A DNA stretch of 64,000 nucleotides from Candidatus Gastranaerophilales bacterium. GTDB taxonomy: Bacteria; Cyanobacteriota; Vampirovibrionia; Gastranaerophilales; Gastranaerophilaceae. Positions 45,962 through 55,394 of this stretch are shown one piece after another; within the stretch, counting starts at the first letter, position 1, and every line of letters starts with the position of its first letter. Below the pieces are notes generated by a model. The model worked only from the letters and a program-made list of their open reading frames with translations, did no database searches and had not been told where the DNA came from. The stretch covers positions 1 to 64,000 of the forward strand of contig CALUYD010000006.1 in the NCBI GenBank assembly GCA_944324915.1, read 5' to 3'. The position numbers and the translations under genes were made by a program.

Positions 45962-47803
45962 ATGAAGAAGTTTACTTATTTAATCTTAATAATTTTATTA
46001 TTAACAATTTTTTGTTTAATCGTATTTAAAAAAGATTACGGCTACGATAAAGAAATTAATTTTGATTATGCGCCACTAGATGTTGTAAATAGTTATATTC
46101 CAAAACCAAAGAATGTAACAATTAATGGAATTGATTATCTTCAAACTCAATTGCCTGTTGGTAAATTTGGAGGTACATTTACATCAGGCTCTATTGGTGA
46201 TCCTAAAACATTTAATCCGTATAATGCAAACGATGCAACAAGTGCAGAATTATCTGAAATTATGTATGACGGTTTGGTTCAAACAAATCCTACTAATGGT
46301 GAGGTTATACCCAAACTAGCTAAAAGTTTTGAAATATTAGATGATAATAAAACATATATTATATATTTAAGACACGGAATAAAATGGTCAGATGGCAGAG
46401 AAATTACATCGGATGATGTTTATTTTACATATAATACTATTATTTTTGGCGGTTTTGGCGATGGTTCTACAAGAGATGTTATGACTATTGATAATAAATT
46501 GCCAAAAGTAGAAAAAATAGATAAATATACCGTTAAATTTATTACATCTAAGCCTTTTGCGCCATTTTTGAGGACATTAAGTGCTTCAATTATGCCAAAG
46601 CATATTTTTGAACCTGTTACAAATAAAGGAAAAGCATATTTTTTAACTTATCAAGGAGTGGATGTAAAGCCAGATAATTTAGTTATTTCAGGTGCTTTTA
46701 AATTAAGCGAATATGTGCCATCTCAAAGAGTTGTGTATAAAAGAAATCCAAATTATTATTTAATAAATAAAAATAACGAAAAATTACCTTATATTGATAA
46801 ATGGGTTAGTATAATTACAGGTGATACTAATAATCAAACGCTAAAATTTGAAGCAGGTGCAATTGATGTTTTATCAGTGAACGGAGCTTTGGTTAACAGA
46901 TATAGAGAACTTGAAAAACATGGTGATTTTAAACTTTATAATTTAGGTGCGAGTACAAATACGACTTTTGTTGTTTTTAATTTAAATAACAGAAAAAATA
47001 AAGATGGAAAATATTATGTAAATCCAATTAAACAATCTTGGTTCCAAGATAGAAATTTTAGAACCGCTCTCGATTGGGTTATCGATAGAGATGATTTAAT
47101 TTTAAATATTTTCTCAGGTCTTGCAAGCCCTTTGTATAGCGCAGAACCATTAAACAGCCTCTTTTTAAATGAAAAAGTGGCTAAAGGTCATGGTGTTAAT
47201 TTAGATTATGCTAATGAACTTTTAAAAAAAAGCGGTTTTTATAAAAAAGACGGTATTTTATACGATAAAAAAGGAAACAAAGTAGAATTTGAACTTTTAA
47301 CAAATGCAGGAAATACTCAAAGAGAAGCAACAGGAGTTTCTATTAAACAAGATTTTGAAAAATTAGGCATAAAAGTTAATTTTAAAGCGGTTGAGTTTAA
47401 TAGTTTAATCAATAGAATTGTTAATTCTGCTGATTACGATTGTGTAATTATAGCGCTTACTTCAAATATTAATGAGCCAAATTCAGGCTATAATGTTTGG
47501 AATCCTAACGGTGCTTTGCATTTATTTAACAAAAGAACTCAAAATGATTTAAAATCATCAGATAAAATTTTAGATTTTGAACAGGAAATAATTGATATAT
47601 TTAATAAAGGCGCTCTTGAGCTTGATTTTAATAAACGCAAAAATATTTATGATAAATACCAAGAAATTGTTGCAAGAGAAAATCCAATGCTATTTTTATA
47701 TGCGCCATTAAATATTTATGCTATTCGCTCTAACGTAAAAAATGTTTATCCGACAAAAATAGGCGGATTATTTCATTCAATGGCAGAAATATACAAAAAT
47801 TAA
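45962..47803 (+). CDS. Peptide/nickel ABC transporter substrate-binding protein (family 5)
   Basis: A 613-aa protein. A hydrophobic N-terminal segment (residues 5-23) without a lipobox Cys suggests an uncleaved membrane anchor or signal peptide. The family 5 (OppA/DppA) pattern is clear: GDPKTFNPYNANDATSAEL, YDGLVQTNP, LAKSFEILDDNKTYIIYLRHGIKWSDG (parts) and FRTALDWVIDRDDLI. It would bind oligopeptides or similar ligands in the periplasm. No permease or ATPase gene is adjacent, so it is an orphan receptor here. Its 3' end overlaps the convergent O-antigen ligase-like gene by 4 nt. Confidence 0.92.
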   Translation: MKKFTYLILIILLLTIFCLIVFKKDYGYDKEINFDYAPLDVVNSYIPKPKNVTINGIDYLQTQLPVGKFGGTFTSGSIGDPKTFNPYNANDATSAELSEIMYDGLVQTNPTNGEVIPKLAKSFEILDDNKTYIIYLRHGIKWSDGREITSDDVYFTYNTIIFGGFGDGSTRDVMTIDNKLPKVEKIDKYTVKFITSKPFAPFLRTLSASIMPKHIFEPVTNKGKAYFLTYQGVDVKPDNLVISGAFKLSEYVPSQRVVYKRNPNYYLINKNNEKLPYIDKWVSIITGDTNNQTLKFEAGAIDVLSVNGALVNRYRELEKHGDFKLYNLGASTNTTFVVFNLNNRKNKDGKYYVNPIKQSWFQDRNFRTALDWVIDRDDLILNIFSGLASPLYSAEPLNSLFLNEKVAKGHGVNLDYANELLKKSGFYKKDGILYDKKGNKVEFELLTNAGNTQREATGVSIKQDFEKLGIKVNFKAVEFNSLINRIVNSADYDCVIIALTSNINEPNSGYNVWNPNGALHLFNKRTQNDLKSSDKILDFEQEIIDIFNKGALELDFNKRKNIYDKYQEIVARENPMLFLYAPLNIYAIRSNVKNVYPTKIGGLFHSMAEIYKN

Positions 47804-49107
47804 TTTAAATCTTTTGAATTTAGCATAGCAATTGTTGTCCAGAATAAAAATTGTAATTGCGGTCTGAACCAAATAGTATCAAAAAGACCATGACCTGCTG
47901 TTGCTGCTATCATTAGAATAATTGATAATGCTAAAACTTTTGAATTTGTTGTTTTTTGATTATTTAAACAAACTTTTAAACAGTGTTTAATAACTAAAAT
48001 TAAAAATATAATAAAAGCGCCAAGCGCAAAAATACCGCTTTCAACAGCTATTTCTAAAGGTACGCAATATGAACCAAGCGCATCAAAGCCTGTTTTCATA
48101 TATAGACCATATATTTCTCTGAAGTTTTGATTTCCTACCCCTATTCCAAATATGGGGTTATCTAAAAACATTCTCCAAACTGCTTCATAAACATTAAATC
48201 TGAATGATATTGAGCTATCTGCCCTAAGGGCAAAAATTGATTCAAATCTTTTAATTAATGCGGGGTTTGTTATTATAAAAAGTATAAAACCAATAATACT
48301 TGCAATAGATAGGTTTTTATATCTTTTTTTGATGTTTGATAATCCGCCAAATTGTTTTTTTACATAATAAATTAAAGCAATGAATAATGCCGGGAAGAAT
48401 AATAAAAATCCTAAATATGCTCCTCTGCATCCTGTGTAGATTATTGCTGTTAAATTTAAAAATAACAAGCAAAGAAAAACAAGAGCTATTCTTTTTTTAC
48501 CGCTTTTTAAATTAACTAAAATTAAATATACAAAATTTGATAATCCACACAATAAATAACCTGCTAAAAGATTGGGGTTATATGGCTGTAATGTCCCATA
48601 AGCGCGAGAAACTACTTCTTCAGGGTTAATATTTGTCATATCTTGCCAGCCTGAAATTTCTACAACTCCGCCTAGGTTTTGAATTATAGCTATGATTGAT
48701 TCATAGCTCATTAAACCTGTTGTAAATAAAATTATAATAGGGATTTTATTTGAATTTGTTTTAAAAAATATACCTGCACAATAAAAGAATAATATATATA
48801 TAAAGGTTTTAATGTATCCATGAAGGCTTAGTTTAAATAAAGTTGAAGCAAATAAGCTCACTGTTACCAATAAAAAATAGATTAACAATGCTTTTTCAAA
48901 AGGTTTTAGCGAAAAATCGATTTTATTTTCTATAAAAATACTTTTAAATATTACAAGAAAGCTAAATAATAACGCTACAAGACCCATCATATCACTTGAT
49001 GTGCATATAGCACAAAATAATAGCGCAAGTAATACTATAAAAGTAATTCTATCTATATTTTGCGAAAATAAACTGTTGTTAATATATTTTTTAATATTAG
49101 TGAACAT
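47800..49107 (-). CDS. O-antigen ligase/polymerase-like membrane protein
   Basis: A 435-aa protein with about 11-12 membrane helices and a large periplasmic loop. The Wzy_C/WaaL-type motif region reads YTGCRGAYLGFLLF, then NPIFGIGVGNQNF in the large loop, where the catalytic Arg and His of ligases lie. It either joins polysaccharide to lipid A-core or polymerises repeat units; the family does not distinguish these reliably. It is the last gene of a GT2, heptose kinase, DUF4330-like, ligase run and overlaps the preceding gene by 11 nt. Confidence 0.85.
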   Translation of the reverse strand: MFTNIKKYINNSLFSQNIDRITFIVLLALLFCAICTSSDMMGLVALLFSFLVIFKSIFIENKIDFSLKPFEKALLIYFLLVTVSLFASTLFKLSLHGYIKTFIYILFFYCAGIFFKTNSNKIPIIILFTTGLMSYESIIAIIQNLGGVVEISGWQDMTNINPEEVVSRAYGTLQPYNPNLLAGYLLCGLSNFVYLILVNLKSGKKRIALVFLCLLFLNLTAIIYTGCRGAYLGFLLFFPALFIALIYYVKKQFGGLSNIKKRYKNLSIASIIGFILFIITNPALIKRFESIFALRADSSISFRFNVYEAVWRMFLDNPIFGIGVGNQNFREIYGLYMKTGFDALGSYCVPLEIAVESGIFALGAFIIFLILVIKHCLKVCLNNQKTTNSKVLALSIILMIAATAGHGLFDTIWFRPQLQFLFWTTIAMLNSKDLN

Positions 49108-49666
49108 CTTGATTTATTTTTGTGTGTTTATCTAAATCTTCGTGTATTTCATTTGTTGGTTCAGGGCTTGCTATAACATTTGTTATGACTCCGTTTAATT
49201 TATATTTTGCACCCTCCAGAGTTATAGGAAGTCCGATTTTTACTTTGTTTCCGCCAACAACCGCATCGCCGTCTTTTGTTATTTTTGCACTATCAACTAC
49301 TTTTACCAAGTAATCATATTGATAAGGTGTTGTATCATCATTAACAGTAATATAAGGCTTTTTAGGGTTGATTGTAGGAAGCATTATTTTTCTTTTGTCA
49401 AATTTAACATCTTTAATTTTTAGTTTTGTGTAAGGAACGTTTCTTATTGTGATAAATGTTTCATCATCTTTTTTAAATATTGGTTCATCTGATGTTGAAG
49501 CAACACCTCTTAAATATATTTCCATTTCGATATTAACTGTTGCTTCAATTTGATTTGATGAAGTTGCTCTTTTTCCTTTGATTGTCATAAAACCGACAAT
49601 TAATCCAACAAGCACAATAATTATTATCAGATAATCAAATGGTTTAATTTTTTTTATAAAATCCAT
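49097..49666 (-). CDS. DUF4330-like membrane-anchored protein
   Basis: A 189-aa protein. One N-terminal membrane helix (about residues 11-28) precedes an extracytoplasmic beta-rich domain. The order 'FDYLIIIIVLVGLIVGF..., NQIEATVNIEM..., VVGGNKVKIGLPITLEG' matches what I recall of the DUF4330 family, which is common in Cyanobacteria and Firmicutes. There is no catalytic motif. It lies 15 nt after the heptose kinase gene and overlaps the O-antigen ligase-like gene, so a role in surface polysaccharide assembly or export is likely (inference from position). Confidence 0.65.
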   Translation of the reverse strand: MDFIKKIKPFDYLIIIIVLVGLIVGFMTIKGKRATSSNQIEATVNIEMEIYLRGVASTSDEPIFKKDDETFITIRNVPYTKLKIKDVKFDKRKIMLPTINPKKPYITVNDDTTPYQYDYLVKVVDSAKITKDGDAVVGGNKVKIGLPITLEGAKYKLNGVITNVIASPEPTNEIHEDLDKHTKINQDVH

Positions 49667-49681
49667 ATTAAACTCCTTTTC

Positions 49682-50686
49682 TTAGCAAGACAATTCGTCT
49701 TTTAAGTCCTCAACTGTAACCGTATGACAGCCAAAGTATCTTATTACTATGCTGGCTGCAAGATTACCTATATACATTGCAATTTTTGCATCTAACCCTG
49801 CTGCAAGTCCTAATGTAAAAGCAGCAACAACGGTATCGCCTGCGCCTGTTACATCAAACACTTCTTTTTTGTTATATGCATTGATTTTTTCAAATGTAAT
49901 TTTTTCATTTTCTTTTTCAAAAAGTGCCATGCCATTTTCTCCTCTGGTTAAAAGCACTTTTTGCAAATTTAATTCATTAAGCAGTTTTTCACCTGCTTTT
50001 TTAAGTGTTTCATCGTCTTTTATGAAAAATCCAACCTGTTTTTCACTATCAGGTTGATTTGGTGTAATTGCGCTAACACCTTTATATTTTTCCATATTTT
50101 TTTGAATGTCTGCAACAATAATTTTATTATGTTTTTTAGCTTCTTCAATTGCTGAATTTATAACATTTTGTGTTAAACAGCCAAGATGATAATCTGATAA
50201 AATTATTCCATCAAAATTTGGTATTGCCTTTTTAATATTTTCAATTATTTTTTCTTCTGTTTCTTTGTTTAGAGGGGTTTTTGTTTGTCTATCTATTCTT
50301 ACGATTTGTTGTGTAATACTTTGATTACAAGAACCTGAAATGCGGGTTTTTGTGGTTGTTTTTCTTGTTTTATCCATAACCATATGGCTTGTATTTATGC
50401 CTTTTTCTTCAAGAATTTTAAGAAGTTCACCGCCATAATAATCATCGCCATAAACCCCTATGGCACTTGCTTTTCCAAGGTTTAATCTTGAAACGTTATG
50501 AGCAGCGTTTGACGCAGCACCTAGAATTTTTTTTGTTTCATAGTGTTCTAAAATTAATACAGGTGCTTCCCTTGATATTCTCTCAGTATTTCCATACACC
50601 ATTTCATCAAGAGCAAAATCACCAATAATAAGAATTTTTGGCTCTTTTAATTTATCTAGATATTGTATTAATTCTTTCTTTTCCAT
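49682..50686 (-). CDS. rfaE1: PfkB-family heptose-7-phosphate kinase (RfaE domain I)
   Basis: A 334-aa ribokinase-fold protein. It has the LIIGDFALDEMVYGNTERISREAPVLI-type N-terminus typical of RfaE1/HldA (parts shown), GAASNAAHNVSRL, TTKTRISG...QQIVRIDRQ, and the catalytic DVTGAGDTV. It would phosphorylate D-glycero-D-manno-heptose 7-phosphate at C1 for ADP-heptose, the LPS-core precursor. The second RfaE domain (adenylyltransferase) is absent, so it must be encoded elsewhere; the nucleotidyltransferase domain fused to PepM belongs to the same fold. A CAGGA site precedes the ATG, and an extended -10 lies at 50709. Confidence 0.9.
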   Translation of the reverse strand: MEKKELIQYLDKLKEPKILIIGDFALDEMVYGNTERISREAPVLILEHYETKKILGAASNAAHNVSRLNLGKASAIGVYGDDYYGGELLKILEEKGINTSHMVMDKTRKTTTKTRISGSCNQSITQQIVRIDRQTKTPLNKETEEKIIENIKKAIPNFDGIILSDYHLGCLTQNVINSAIEEAKKHNKIIVADIQKNMEKYKGVSAITPNQPDSEKQVGFFIKDDETLKKAGEKLLNELNLQKVLLTRGENGMALFEKENEKITFEKINAYNKKEVFDVTGAGDTVVAAFTLGLAAGLDAKIAMYIGNLAASIVIRYFGCHTVTVEDLKDELSC

Positions 50687-50708
50687 ATAAAATCCTGTTG
50701 CGAAAAAT

Positions 50709-50717
50709 ATATTATCA
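50709..50717 (-). promoter_or_regulatory. Extended -10 promoter before the heptose kinase gene
   Basis: The minus-strand reading is TGaTAATAT, about 23 nt upstream of the ATG at 50686, in the gap after the GT2 stop. It could provide a second transcript start inside the polysaccharide operon. Confidence 0.45.
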
Positions 50718-50723
50718 CAAAAG

Positions 50724-51665
50724 TTATTTTTTGTATTTATTTTGTCTTATTTCTAATTGTATGTCTTCTAATAATTTTCGATTTATTGAAAATAAATCGC
50801 CCACAATTGCAAGCATAGCACATATAAATGACAATGTCATAATTATTGTACATAAAATTAACGATTGAATGTGTCCATTGCCTTCAAAATTGATAAAATA
50901 ATATAAAAATCTTGCGCCGATTAACAACCCGATTATGAATAAAATTAATGAAAATACTCCAAAAAATTGACTTGGTTTATATACTATAAAAAATCTTATA
51001 AGATTTTTTGATTGTTTTATGATGTAATCTAAATTATTTTTAAATAATCTTGATTTTCTATTTGGTTGCGGATTAGTTGTTATATCAACATTTACAATGG
51101 ATAAATTTTTAAATTTTGCTTGAATAAGCATTTCAATTGTATAAGTAAAATTATTAAATATATTTAATTTAAGCATTGCATTTCGATTTAGCGCTCTAAA
51201 ACCGCTTGTTGCATCTTTTATATTCGCATTTATAAACTTACTTACAATTGATGAACCAAATTTTTGTAAGAATTTTTTAAATGGTGTAAATGTTGATATT
51301 TTATCAATAGGACGAGCGCCAATTGTAACATCTGCTTTGTTTTCTATAATTGGGGTTATTAATTTTTCAATATCTTTGGCATTATATTGGTTATCGCCAT
51401 CTAAATTAACTAAAATATCAGCTTTATTTTTAAGTGCGTTTTCAATTCCAAATTTAAAAGTATAAGATAACCCTTTTTGAGGGTATATATCTATAACATT
51501 AACATTATTTTTTTTGCAAATTTGAGATGTTTTATCATTACTTCCGTCATTAAGTACAAAAATTTCTATTTCATCGATATTTTTTATCTTTTTAGAAATA
51601 GATTGTAAAACCTCTAAAATGCTTTCCTGTTCGTTATGTGCAGGAATTTGAATAATTAATTTCAT
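50724..51665 (-). CDS. Family 2 glycosyltransferase (DPM1/ArnC-like)
   Basis: About 313 aa. The GT-A domain opens with LIIQIPAHNEQESI and has VLNDGSNDKT, the DxD-type VNLDGDNQY, TIGARPIDK and KDATSGFRALNR, as in polyprenyl-phosphate mannosyl/glucosyltransferases. Two C-terminal membrane helices (about 235-255 and 270-295) anchor it. It would charge undecaprenyl phosphate with a sugar or act directly in core synthesis. ATG 51665 gives the conventional family start; in-frame ATG 51680 and TTG 51683 lie upstream. None has a Shine-Dalgarno. It is the first gene of the polysaccharide operon read toward 47.8 kb. Confidence 0.88.
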   Translation of the reverse strand: MKLIIQIPAHNEQESILEVLQSISKKIKNIDEIEIFVLNDGSNDKTSQICKKNNVNVIDIYPQKGLSYTFKFGIENALKNKADILVNLDGDNQYNAKDIEKLITPIIENKADVTIGARPIDKISTFTPFKKFLQKFGSSIVSKFINANIKDATSGFRALNRNAMLKLNIFNNFTYTIEMLIQAKFKNLSIVNVDITTNPQPNRKSRLFKNNLDYIIKQSKNLIRFFIVYKPSQFFGVFSLILFIIGLLIGARFLYYFINFEGNGHIQSLILCTIIMTLSFICAMLAIVGDLFSINRKLLEDIQLEIRQNKYKK

Positions 51666-51803
51666 AAAAGGATTATACATCAAATGGAGGATATTTAAAA
51701 AGTAATGTTAAAGAATGTGAATTCGTGGCACGATAACTAACTTGTAAGAAATAAAAAATAATTTATACACACCATATAACTTTATTGTCATCCTTATTAG
51801 AGC

Positions 51804-51833
51804 CTATTGTACAAGATACAATAGCTTTTTTTT
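51804..51833 (+). terminator. Plus-strand rho-independent terminator with no plus-strand gene before it
   Basis: An 8-bp stem CTATTGTA/TACAATAG (51804-51811, 51817-51824) with a 5-nt loop is followed by C and eight T residues. All neighbouring genes point the other way. A weak promoter, TTGTAA-16-TATACA (51742-51769), lies about 35 nt upstream, so a very short plus-strand RNA is possible. Confidence 0.6.
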
Positions 51834-51843
51834 ACCCGAACCA

Positions 51844-51862
51844 AGCGAAACGTAGTGCGACT
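51844..51862. repeat. Direct repeat B at the left edge of the GC-rich element
   Basis: A 19-nt exact match (AGCGAAACGTAGTGCGACT) to 52125-52143. The two copies bracket the whole element, as expected from a duplicated module or a recombination product. Confidence 0.85.
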
Positions 51863-51951
51863 GCACACGTTGAGCGAAGAAAGCGCAAGCCGTGTGTGGA
51901 GCCGTAAGAAATGGCAAGGCGTTGAGCCTTGACATTTTAGGCGTAACCGTT

Positions 51952-52017
51952 CGATGGCGACGTTTCAAATTCTTGCCGTAGGCGAATTTGACAGGAGCAA
52001 AAACGCGCAAGCCGGTG
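51952..52017. repeat. Direct repeat unit A, copy 1
   Basis: A 66-nt unit starting CGATGGCGACGTTTCAAATT and ending in GCGCAAGCCGGTG. It matches 52057-52121 except for one base change and a one-base length difference in the A-rich spot. It encloses the CAAATTC/GAATTTG hairpin. Confidence 0.9.
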
Positions 52018-52056
52018 CGATAACGAGCTTTCGTTGAGAAAGCGAGTTAAGCATTA

Positions 52057-52121
52057 CGATGGCGACGTTTCAAATTCTTGCCGTAGGCGAATTTGACAGG
52101 AGCAGAACGCGCAAGCCGGTG
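52057..52121. repeat. Direct repeat unit A, copy 2
   Basis: A 65-nt partner of 51952-52017, 105 nt downstream in the same orientation. Between the copies lies a separate GCTTTC/GAAAGC hairpin. Confidence 0.9.
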
Positions 52122-52124
52122 TTT

Positions 52125-52143
52125 AGCGAAACGTAGTGCGACT
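52125..52143. repeat. Direct repeat B at the right edge of the GC-rich element
   Basis: Exact 19-nt partner of 51844-51862, ending 3 nt before the stop codon of the convergent-reading gene at 52147. Confidence 0.85.
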
Positions 52144-52146
52144 TAG

Positions 52147-53022
52147 TTATTTCTGCTCTATTTTTTCAATAGCATCAAGCCCTACGAGGTTTTCTAATAT
52201 TGCTCTTGAAGTAGTAAATTCATCTTGTGCTTTTTGTGCGTTTGTTTTAGCGTTTCTATAATAAACGTCTGATATTACAAGTTCTTCTTTTGATTTTTTT
52301 TGAGCTTGCTTATATATTTCTTCCCTTTTTTCAAAATTTTCCTGTGTCATTTTTGCAAGTTTTTCTTTGGTTTTATAGTCAACATATAAATTTAATAATT
52401 TTTTTTGCAATTCATCAATTTTTCTTACCATTAAAACCATATCAGCATCTGAAACTTTAGAAAAACGATAGTTAACTTCTTTATCATCTTTCATAAAAGC
52501 GTTAACCAAGCCTCCGCCAATTAAAGCACTTGTTGCAACAAAAGGATCTCCTGCAACAGAGGCTCCGGCGATAGATGAAAAATTAGCTAGTGGTTTTAGA
52601 ATTTTTTTCATGGTTGATTCATTTGGTTTATCTTCATCAGGATTTGATAGTTTATAAATTGCATATTTCATTGTTTCTGAGCGTGATACTGTTGCATTCC
52701 ATAAAATAGCTAAATCCGAATTAATTTCGTTTGAATCTTCTTCTAATTCCCAAGCAATATCATCAGCTAGTCTTTTAAGGCTTAAATCAGCATAATTTGC
52801 GTTAATTTCACTTGCTTGTTTTTCTTCAATTTTTTTATCTTCTTTTTTTGTAACAAGTTGAGCTTTTTGCTCATCATTTGTAATTTTTTCAACTTTTCTT
52901 GATTCAACTTTGTCTGTATTTGATAATCTTCCTTCTAGTGGTTTTGGCTCTTTTAGATCATCAATTGTAATTCCTAAAGCGATAGAATTTATCAATAATG
53001 CTATAACAAGGAGTTTTTTCAT
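52147..53022 (-). CDS. Secreted helical protein, paralogue B
   Basis: A 291-aa protein with a signal peptide (KKLLVIALLINSIALG). A Lys/Glu-rich linker of about 70 residues precedes a conserved block starting LAILWNATVSRSETMKYAIYKL, a small-residue segment (AGASVAGDPFVATSALIGGG) and a long helical hairpin (about 195-280) that resembles one TolC coiled-coil hairpin (YDYK..., A..N...AQDEFTTSRAILENLVG). It is a paralogue of the gene immediately upstream, overlapping it by 4 nt. A half-TolC or coiled-coil scaffold role is possible but unproven. The 3' end abuts the GC-rich element. Confidence 0.7.
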   Translation of the reverse strand: MKKLLVIALLINSIALGITIDDLKEPKPLEGRLSNTDKVESRKVEKITNDEQKAQLVTKKEDKKIEEKQASEINANYADLSLKRLADDIAWELEEDSNEINSDLAILWNATVSRSETMKYAIYKLSNPDEDKPNESTMKKILKPLANFSSIAGASVAGDPFVATSALIGGGLVNAFMKDDKEVNYRFSKVSDADMVLMVRKIDELQKKLLNLYVDYKTKEKLAKMTQENFEKREEIYKQAQKKSKEELVISDVYYRNAKTNAQKAQDEFTTSRAILENLVGLDAIEKIEQK

Positions 53023-53888
53023 TTTTCCTCCTTATTTGTCACATTTATTGTTTTCTTTTCAAAATTTAAATCTTTTTTATCTACGTTTTGAGTTATTAAA
53101 TCCATTTGGATTATATTTAATTCATCAACTGTTTTTTTACCTGCAAGACGAGTGAGTGCAAGGCGATATTTTTTAACTTCTTGTTTTAATCTGTATTCTT
53201 CAATTAACTCGTCTTCCCATTGGGATGATGTTATTGCTATATCGAGCGAATTATTTTTGTCAAGCGCATCAGAGTAATTTTTATTATGCAAAAGAAGCTG
53301 TTCTCTGCATTTTTTTAGTTTAATTAATGCACCTTTATAATTATAATAATCAACTATGATTTCATCCTGTAAATCTTCAATTAAACTTGCAAGCTCAATT
53401 GCTTCAGTATCAGTTAAGGATGGATTTTGTAATTTATCATTATTTTCTTTGTTTATTAAATTATTAGCTAATCTTCCGGCTGCATAAGCTCCTGATTGGA
53501 TACCGTAATTCATTCCTAAAAAACTAGGTAAAAGCGCAGCTCCTGAAATAATTGCACTCATTGATTTTGCCATTAAAGAGGAATGTATTCTTCTTTGCTC
53601 AGCCGGAATTGCTAATTTTTTAAGACAAAAAGATATCATCGGATTATTTGAAACAGTTGCATTCCAAAGGTTTTCTATGTCTTGCAAATCTGCTTTTTGT
53701 TGTTCGTTTATTTGTTTTTGTGCTTCAAGAGCGTTATCTACAAATAATGAACCTTTTAGGGTTTCAACTTTATCTTTATATTTGACATCAAAATCTTCAA
53801 CTTTTTCAAGTTTGATTAAATCTCCTGCAAAAGCGCACCAGCTTGTGTTTAAAAATATTAAAAATAACGCAAGAAATTTTTTTGTCAT
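53019..53888 (-). CDS. Secreted helical protein, paralogue A
   Basis: A 289-aa protein with a signal peptide (FLALFLIFLNTSWCAFA). It shares with its downstream neighbour the block LWNATVS-NNP-, a small-residue middle (ISGAALLPSFLGMNYG), the 'SLTDTEAIELASLIEDLQDEIIVDYYNYK' layout (parts) and a final helical hairpin ending RLALTRLAGKKTVDEL. The NNP and terminal 'LAG' wording recalls the outer-membrane factor (TolC) repeat, but only about half a TolC length is present. The promoter TGaTAAAAT ends 6 nt before the ATG, so the message is probably leaderless. The function is unknown. Confidence 0.7.
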   Translation of the reverse strand: MTKKFLALFLIFLNTSWCAFAGDLIKLEKVEDFDVKYKDKVETLKGSLFVDNALEAQKQINEQQKADLQDIENLWNATVSNNPMISFCLKKLAIPAEQRRIHSSLMAKSMSAIISGAALLPSFLGMNYGIQSGAYAAGRLANNLINKENNDKLQNPSLTDTEAIELASLIEDLQDEIIVDYYNYKGALIKLKKCREQLLLHNKNYSDALDKNNSLDIAITSSQWEDELIEEYRLKQEVKKYRLALTRLAGKKTVDELNIIQMDLITQNVDKKDLNFEKKTINVTNKEEK

Positions 53889-53894
53889 GATTAA

Positions 53895-53903
53895 ATTTTA
53901 TCA
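53895..53903 (-). promoter_or_regulatory. Extended -10 promoter of the helical-paralogue operon
   Basis: The minus-strand reading is TGaTAAAAT. Only 6 nt separate it from the ATG at 53888, and no ribosome site exists, indicating a leaderless transcript. Confidence 0.5.
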
Positions 53904-53948
53904 CACAAAAAGAAAACGAGCAGTTTGTAAATAATATTGGAAAATTTC

Positions 53949-53976
53949 TTGCAAGTCATTTTTTTTGTTAGATAAT
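53949..53976 (+). promoter_or_regulatory. gap promoter
   Basis: TTGCAA (53949-53954), a 16-nt T-rich spacer and GATAAT (53971-53976). A strong AAGGAG ribosome site follows at about 54008, as expected for a highly expressed gene. Confidence 0.6.
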
Positions 53977-53993
53977 ATGTTGTGTAGTATTAA

Positions 53994-55025
<1,032 letters not shown>

Positions 55026-55046
55026 TTGGTTTTACTAAATAAAATT

Positions 55047-55077
55047 AAACCGAAGGCTTTTAGTCTTCGGTTTTTTT
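55047..55077 (+). terminator. gap terminator
   Basis: A 9-bp stem AAACCGAAG/CTTCGGTTT (55047-55055, 55065-55073) with a T run to 55077. Confidence 0.93.
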
Positions 55078-55169
55078 ATTAAGAAATGTAACAAAAATAA
55101 TCAACTCTGAAATTCAATACTTTTTATATACTTTATATATATGTAAGCAGTTACTAAAGGATAAATAAA

Positions 55170-55346
55170 ATGAAACTACAAATTACTGATAACTTTGATC
55201 AAAAACTTGCAGAACTTTATTCATCTAAAGTAACTGTAAATTTAGATAACAACCAATCAACAATCGATCCTAACAAATTTTGGAATTCAATGGAATTAAT
55301 CGCAATAAACCACAAAGCAATGATTAACTATCGCATTAAAGCATAA
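55170..55346 (+). CDS. Small 58-aa protein, uncharacterised
   Basis: The ATG at 55170 has an AAAGGA ribosome site 8 nt upstream, and the frame is open for 58 codons with normal codon use for the region. The peptide starts MKLQITDNFDQKLAEL and ends INYRIKA. It is hydrophilic, with neither signal peptide nor Cys. It is followed about 65 nt later by a strong plus-strand terminator (55413), so it forms a complete small transcription unit in the gap between gap and the RND-like gene. The function is unknown. Confidence 0.7.
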   Translation: MKLQITDNFDQKLAELYSSKVTVNLDNNQSTIDPNKFWNSMELIAINHKAMINYRIKA

Positions 55347-55394
55347 TTCTAACCGAGTAAAGTTCCAAAATTTATCATATTATAGAGAGAGAAG

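Larger units (their letters stand above)
51836..52146. repeat. GC-richer hairpin-and-repeat element
   Basis: About 310 nt between the helical-protein gene and the GT2 gene is visibly richer in G and C than everything around it and has no coding pattern. It contains several hairpins: CACACG/CGTGTG (51864-51896), AAGGC/GCCTT (51916-51930), CAAATTC...GAATTTG with inner GCC/GGC (twice), and GCTTTC/GAAAGC flanked by AAC/GTT (52022-52048). It also contains two direct-repeat pairs, listed separately. It begins right after a terminator T run and ends 3 nt before the stop codon of the gene at 52147. It may be a non-autonomous mobile repeat, a boundary element or a structured RNA. The family is unknown to me. 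Confidence 0.7.

Noticed and set aside
51804-52010. A 68-aa minus-strand open frame (MRVFAPVKFAYG...) inside the GC-rich element
   Set aside because: It has no ribosome site, runs through several hairpins and the terminator, and its composition follows the repeat rather than codon use. It is treated as a by-product of the repeat.
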